Origin: JAAYHG01 sp012735455
GTDB lineage: Bacteria > Bacillota > DTU030 > DUMP01
Assembly (NCBI GenBank): GCA_050951365.1
Contig: JBMNIX010000011.1
Span: 1 to 64,000, forward strand
Direction: 5' to 3'
DNA: 64,000 nt
Part shown: in pieces, positions 60,559 to 64,000 of the stretch
Numbering within the stretch: position 1 is the first letter of the stretch
Layout of the letters: every line of letters starts with the position of its first letter
The notes under the pieces: generated by a model
What the model was told of the DNA's origin: nothing
Databases searched by the model: none
The model's input: only the letters and a program-made list of their open reading frames with translations
Translations under genes and position numbers: made by a program

Positions 60559-61884
60559 ATGAACGGTGATGAACTCGCGCGCCTCAAGAAAGCGGTATGC
60601 GAAGGTATCGCTGCAGCCCGGACGGAAATTCAGACCGTGGCAGAGGATATTTTTGCTCACCCGGAACTGGGATTTAAGGAGACGCGCACTGCTGACCTGG
60701 TGGCAGCCAGGTTCCAGGAACTCGGGCTAGAAGTGGAAAGAGGTCTTGCCCTGACCGGCATCCGTGCAGTTGCCCGCGGCCGTAACCAAAAGGCCAAGGT
60801 TGCCATTGTCGGTGAGTTGGATGCCGTGGTCTCGCCACAACACCCTTTTGCCGACCCTCAAACCGGCGCCGCCCATGCCTGCGGTCATCATGCCCAGATC
60901 GCAGCCCTTTTGGGCTCAGCTATTGGCCTAGTCCGCTCCGGGGTCATGGCTGAATTAGATGGTAACGTAGTTTTTCTGGCTGTTCCGGCCGAAGAATTTG
61001 TGGAACTAGCCTACCGCCGTCGTCTCATGGATGAGGGCAAAATCCAGTTCTTTGGTGGCAAACAGGAGCTTATCCGGGCCGGTGTTTTCGATGACTTAGA
61101 TGCCGTTATGATGGTCCACGCCGAGGCCCAGGTACCTGGGCGTAAGGCCTTTGTGGGGGGCTCCTGTAACGGCTTCGTGGGCAAAATAGTCACCTACTTA
61201 GGCAAAGCCGCCCACGCCGGAGCAGCACCACACGAAGGGATCAACGCGCTAAATGCTGCCATGCTGGGCCAGATGGGTATCCACGCCCAGCGGGAAACCT
61301 TCCGAGACGAAGACTCAATTCGCGTTCATCCCATCATAACCAAGGGCGGTGACCTGGTAAACATTGTCCCTGCAGAGGTGACCATGGAAACCTACGTTCG
61401 CGGCCGCACCATGAAAGCGGTTTTAGACGCCAACAGGAAGGTTAACCGGGCCCTCCAGGCAGGGGCGTATGCTGTCGGCGCAGAGTGCAAGATCGACGAG
61501 ATTCCGGGCTACGTCCCATTGAACCAACATGAAAAACTAACCGAGCTCTTCGCCGCCAACATGGCCAGTATTATTGGCGCAGAGAATGTGGTTCCAGGAC
61601 CACACAGCGCCGGTTCTTCCGACATCGGTGATGTCTCGCAGCTTGTTCCCACCATTCAACCTTTTCTCGGGGGTTTCAGCGGCGTCGCCCACAGCAAAGA
61701 TTTTGGTGTTGCAGATCCAGAGATGGCCTATGTCATCCCTGGACAGGCCTTGGCCATGACAGCGCTGGACCTTCTGGTGGATGGAGCAGCCAAGGCTCGC
61801 GCCATTAAGGACGCTTTTCAGGCCCCCTTGAACCGCGAAAGCTACCTTAAGATGTGGTCAGATTTCAGAGCCGGTCGTAACTAA
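60559..61884 (+). CDS. M20D-family amidohydrolase (AbgB/aminobenzoyl-glutamate or N-acyl amino acid hydrolase type)
   Basis: A 441-residue metal hydrolase. The M20D pattern is visible: IFAHPELGFKETRTADLV, GELDAVVSPQHP, then AHACGHHAQIAALLG, with metal Cys/His, and VPAEEF with the catalytic Glu. GKAAHAGAAPHEGINALNAA is in the dimer domain; a late His is in GVAHSKDFG. It removes acyl or amino-benzoyl groups from amino acids. TAGGAGGCTGGCTTT precedes ATG 60559. Two membrane genes follow in the same unit, a probable importer of the substrate. Confidence 0.92.
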   Translation: MNGDELARLKKAVCEGIAAARTEIQTVAEDIFAHPELGFKETRTADLVAARFQELGLEVERGLALTGIRAVARGRNQKAKVAIVGELDAVVSPQHPFADPQTGAAHACGHHAQIAALLGSAIGLVRSGVMAELDGNVVFLAVPAEEFVELAYRRRLMDEGKIQFFGGKQELIRAGVFDDLDAVMMVHAEAQVPGRKAFVGGSCNGFVGKIVTYLGKAAHAGAAPHEGINALNAAMLGQMGIHAQRETFRDEDSIRVHPIITKGGDLVNIVPAEVTMETYVRGRTMKAVLDANRKVNRALQAGAYAVGAECKIDEIPGYVPLNQHEKLTELFAANMASIIGAENVVPGPHSAGSSDIGDVSQLVPTIQPFLGGFSGVAHSKDFGVADPEMAYVIPGQALAMTALDLLVDGAAKARAIKDAFQAPLNRESYLKMWSDFRAGRN

Positions 61885-61914
61885 AAGATTTCTTCATAAG
61901 GAGGCTGAATGTAG

Positions 61915-62734
61915 ATGAAAAAGCCGTCAGAATGGAAGGTCCACGCTCTGGTCCTTGGAATGGTGATTGTTGCAGAATTGATCGGTCAGAAAAAAGTTTC
62001 AGGTGGGACCCGGCCAGGCAATTTTGCTACCCATGCTCTATGCCCTGGTGATGGGCCTATTCATGGGGCCCAAGTACCTTAAGTTGGTGACAATGGAAGA
62101 AATGAAGTTGGCCACACCTTTCATCAGCATATCGGTAATGCTGCTCATGGCTAAGTACGGAACCACCATCGGTCCCTCGGTTCCGCTACTTCTGAAGTCC
62201 GGCGCGGCTCTGATTCTACAAGAGCTCGGCAACCTGGGAACTATCTTCTTCGCCTTCCCAGTAGCCCTGATGCTGGGTTTCAAACGGGAAATCATCGGCG
62301 CCGTACACTCCATCGCCCGCGAATCCAGCCTAGCTGTTGTCGCCGATATCTATGGCCTTGAGGGACCGGAAGGCCGCGGTGTCATGGGTGTTTACATTTG
62401 CGGCACCCTCTTCGGCGCTATTTTCTTCGGTATTATGGCTGGCATCTTCGGCAGCCTAAACATCTTTCATCCCTACGCCTTGGCCATGGCCTGTGGCGTG
62501 GGCAGTGCTAGCATGATGGCCGCAAGCGCTGGCTCTCTCTCGGCCATGTTCCCCGAAATGGCTAGCGAAATCCAGGCCTTTGCCTCCGCCAGCAATCTTC
62601 TCACCGGTGCCGACGGTGTCTACGCTTCTCTATTCCTCGCCCTCCCAATAACTGAGTGGCTTTATAGGAAATTCGCCCGCGAGGATAAGTCCCAGACTCA
62701 AACCAAGCTGGCTGCTACGAAGGAGGTAAGATAG
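61915..62734 (+). pseudogene. DUF3100-type membrane protein with a frameshift in an A-run
   Basis: ATG 61915 (AAGGAGGCTGAATGTAG upstream) encodes KKPSEWKVHALVLGMVIVAE and LIGQKK. At CAG followed by six A and GTTTCAG (about 61987-62000) the frame is lost. One base later the text continues as VGPGAILL-like VGPGQAILLPMLYALVMG and runs as an intact membrane protein to 62734, with about eight segments. Removing one A gives QKKFQVGPGQ and a continuous protein of about 272 residues. The partner membrane gene follows directly. Either a real frameshift in the homopolymer or a sequence error; programmed shifting is possible but not supported. Confidence 0.8.
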
Positions 62735-63181
62735 ATGAACTGGAAAGAAACCGTTAAGGTCCTACTCCTGACTGCTGGTTTTGTCCTTGTGGGCAATCTC
62801 ATCGGTTTTAAGATTAACCCTATTGAGGCCCTGCCCGGCATGCTGTTTCTTCTCGCCATCGTTCTGGCTGGCCTAGCCCTGGCAAAGATTGTCCCCGTAA
62901 AGCTTCCCAGTATCGTCTATATCTCCGCCCTGGGAATCATGTTCACTGTACCAGGTTTCCCTGGCGCAGAGTGGTTTACCGCACAAGCAAGCAAGGTACA
63001 GTTTCTAGCCCTCTGCACCCCGGTATTGGCTTATGCCGGTATCGCCTCGGGCAAAGACTTGGATGACTTCAAGAAGCTGGGTTGGCGCATCGTGGTAGTC
63101 TCCAGCCTGGTCTTTATCGGTACCTTTGTTGGCTCCGCTATCATTGCCCAGGTTGTCCTCAAATTCACCGGTCAGATTTAG
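62735..63181 (+). CDS. Membrane protein, partner of the DUF3100-type gene
   Basis: A 148-residue protein with five hydrophobic segments (for example VLLLTAGFVLVGNLIG and IVVVSSLVFIGTFVGSAII) and conserved-looking GFKINPIEALPGM and GKDLDDFKKLGWRI. GAAGGAGGTAAGATAG precedes ATG 62735, directly after the upstream stop, so the two are coupled. I know such pairs beside M20 amidohydrolases, but no function is established to my knowledge. Inferred: small subunit of a carrier for the amidohydrolase substrate. Confidence 0.75.
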   Translation: MNWKETVKVLLLTAGFVLVGNLIGFKINPIEALPGMLFLLAIVLAGLALAKIVPVKLPSIVYISALGIMFTVPGFPGAEWFTAQASKVQFLALCTPVLAYAGIASGKDLDDFKKLGWRIVVVSSLVFIGTFVGSAIIAQVVLKFTGQI

Positions 63182-63209
63182 AAAAGTGCGGCCCTGCCGC
63201 ACTTTTTTT
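63182..63209 (+). terminator. Terminator after the M20D-membrane gene unit
   Basis: AAAAGTGCGGC pairs with GCCGCACTTTT around a CCT loop, followed by a seven-T run. It starts directly after the stop at 63181. Confidence 0.9.
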
Positions 63210-63248
63210 GTCTTAAACACAATGCATTTGGCTGAGACACAAGATTCC

Positions 63249-64000
63249 TCAGCCAATGACTCCTGTAATGAGCGGAGAGAGATCTCCTGGTTCGGGGCCG
63301 ATGGCGTAGGCTGCGGTGAGAGCGGCAACCGCCTCTCGGCCCCGTCTTGCGTCATTGGCGTGCACCCATGCCAGAGTTTCATCTATTCTCACCGTATCGC
63401 CTACCTTTTTGTTCAATACCACCCCCACCGCCAAGTCGATATTATCCTCTTTGCGCTGCCGGCCTGCACCTAGTGCCATGGCAGCGCGACCCACCTGGTC
63501 AGCACGTAGACTGATAATATGACCGCTTGCAGGGGCGGGCACAGCCAGTACCTGTTTTGCCTGCGGCAAAAGGCTTATGTTCTCCACTACTCTAGCGTCA
63601 CCACCCTGCGCCAACACAAACTGACGGAACTTCTCCAGTGCAGCTCCGCTCCGAAGAAGCTCTCTTAAGAGTTCTTTTCCGGCACTGGCAGTTTGGGCTT
63701 TGTCCGCCAGAACCAGCATCTCAGCCCCTAACGCCAAAGAGAGTTCCGTAAGATCATCAGGACCCTCCCCTCGCAGGGTAGCGACGGCCTCTTTCACCTC
63801 CAGTGCATTTCCTACCGCCAAGCCCAGTGGCTGTTCCATGGCCGTGACCAAGGCGCGGGTCGTGCGACCCACTGCGGTGCCAATCGCCACCATGGTGCGT
63901 GCCAACTCTTCTGCCCCAGCCTGTGTGGGCATAAATGCACCAGAGCCAAACTTGACATCCAAGACGATAGCATCTGCCCCAGCCGCAATCTTCTTAGCCA
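63249..64000 (-). CDS. pdp: Pyrimidine-nucleoside phosphorylase (thymidine phosphorylase), C-terminal part
   Basis: The minus-strand frame is open to the window edge, so the N-terminus is missing; about 250 residues are visible. AAGADAIVLDVKFGSGAFM with the phosphate-site Lys, MEQPLGLAVGNALEVKEA, and the C-terminal domain AVPAPASGHIISLRADQVGR and RKEDNIDLAVGVVLNKKVGD are classic for this family. It splits pyrimidine nucleosides with phosphate. No neighbour on this strand is visible inside the window. Confidence 0.93.
   Translation of the reverse strand, partial: AKKIAAGADAIVLDVKFGSGAFMPTQAGAEELARTMVAIGTAVGRTTRALVTAMEQPLGLAVGNALEVKEAVATLRGEGPDDLTELSLALGAEMLVLADKAQTASAGKELLRELLRSGAALEKFRQFVLAQGGDARVVENISLLPQAKQVLAVPAPASGHIISLRADQVGRAAMALGAGRQRKEDNIDLAVGVVLNKKVGDTVRIDETLAWVHANDARRGREAVAALTAAYAIGPEPGDLSPLITGVIG

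Noticed and set aside
61985..62005. Programmed frameshift at A AAA AAG
   Set aside because: The classic slippery heptamer would have to be in another phase for a -1 shift, and the needed shift here is +1; no stimulatory structure is evident.

Overview
The window looks like chromosomal DNA of an anaerobic, spore-forming Firmicute of the Clostridia, perhaps near Moorella, Thermanaeromonas or Gelria; the genus is inference. Sporulation genes (an alpha/beta-type small acid-soluble spore protein, YabG, a CotF-like protein, a SPOCS/LysM protein), Veg and RNase J point to the phylum. Tungsten-type aldehyde:ferredoxin oxidoreductases (AOR), a MoaD-like carrier, a ThiF-MobB fusion and a probable selenoprotein point to an anaerobe using W/Mo and Se. 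Many genes import and open amides, peptides and cyclic N-compounds, suggesting growth on amino-acid-type substrates.

Layout. 1-7027: end of an AOR gene, a beta-hydroxyacid dehydrogenase and a TRAP transporter whose dctP carries a stop codon and an IS21-family insertion. 7081-about 11800: a GC-rich block with the first copy of an unrecognised two-gene iron-sulfur module (called here A/B), a broken sigma-54 activator, a sigma-54 promoter, an AOR gene with an in-frame TAG, and a MoaD/ThiS-like gene. 11519-15601 (minus): ThiF-MobB fusion, OPT transporter, P1 peptidase. 15843-21290: second A/B module, TctCBA transporter and an FAH-family enzyme. 21433-24010: asparaginase and a divergent dihydropyrimidinase-like amidohydrolase. 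24062-31950 (minus): GntR regulator, dipeptide ABC transporter and two creatininase-family genes, one frameshifted. 32176-35949: M20 peptidase, third A/B module and a zinc-type alcohol dehydrogenase, divergent from the GntR operon across an intergenic region with a perfect palindrome and a 13-bp repeat. 36008-36457: C_GCxxG_C_C-family protein with TGA at its first conserved Cys and a SECIS-like hairpin. 36653-55934: mainly housekeeping, envelope and sporulation genes, plus one tRNA-Glu. 56014-60266 (minus): aminotransferase, kynureninase and adenine deaminase. 60559-63181: M20 amidohydrolase and a two-gene membrane system whose first gene is frameshifted. 63249-64000: part of a pyrimidine-nucleoside phosphorylase.

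The best candidate for an undescribed system is the A/B module. Protein A is a 2x[4Fe-4S] ferredoxin domain fused to a conserved domain with the signature GRGTEEMKTN; protein B has conserved His and Cys motifs (MTHTLHR, MCGH, CxCG). The pair occurs three times in 27 kb, each time next to a solute transporter operon and catabolic enzymes. I infer substrate-specific electron-transfer or reductive enzymes; the reaction is unknown.

Five genes carry disabling lesions (dctP, the sigma-54 activator, the second AOR, one creatininase, the DUF3100-type gene) and a sixth locus holds a chemotaxis-receptor remnant. The accessory half is therefore either decaying or affected by some sequence errors. All calls come from reading the sequence; no database search was possible.
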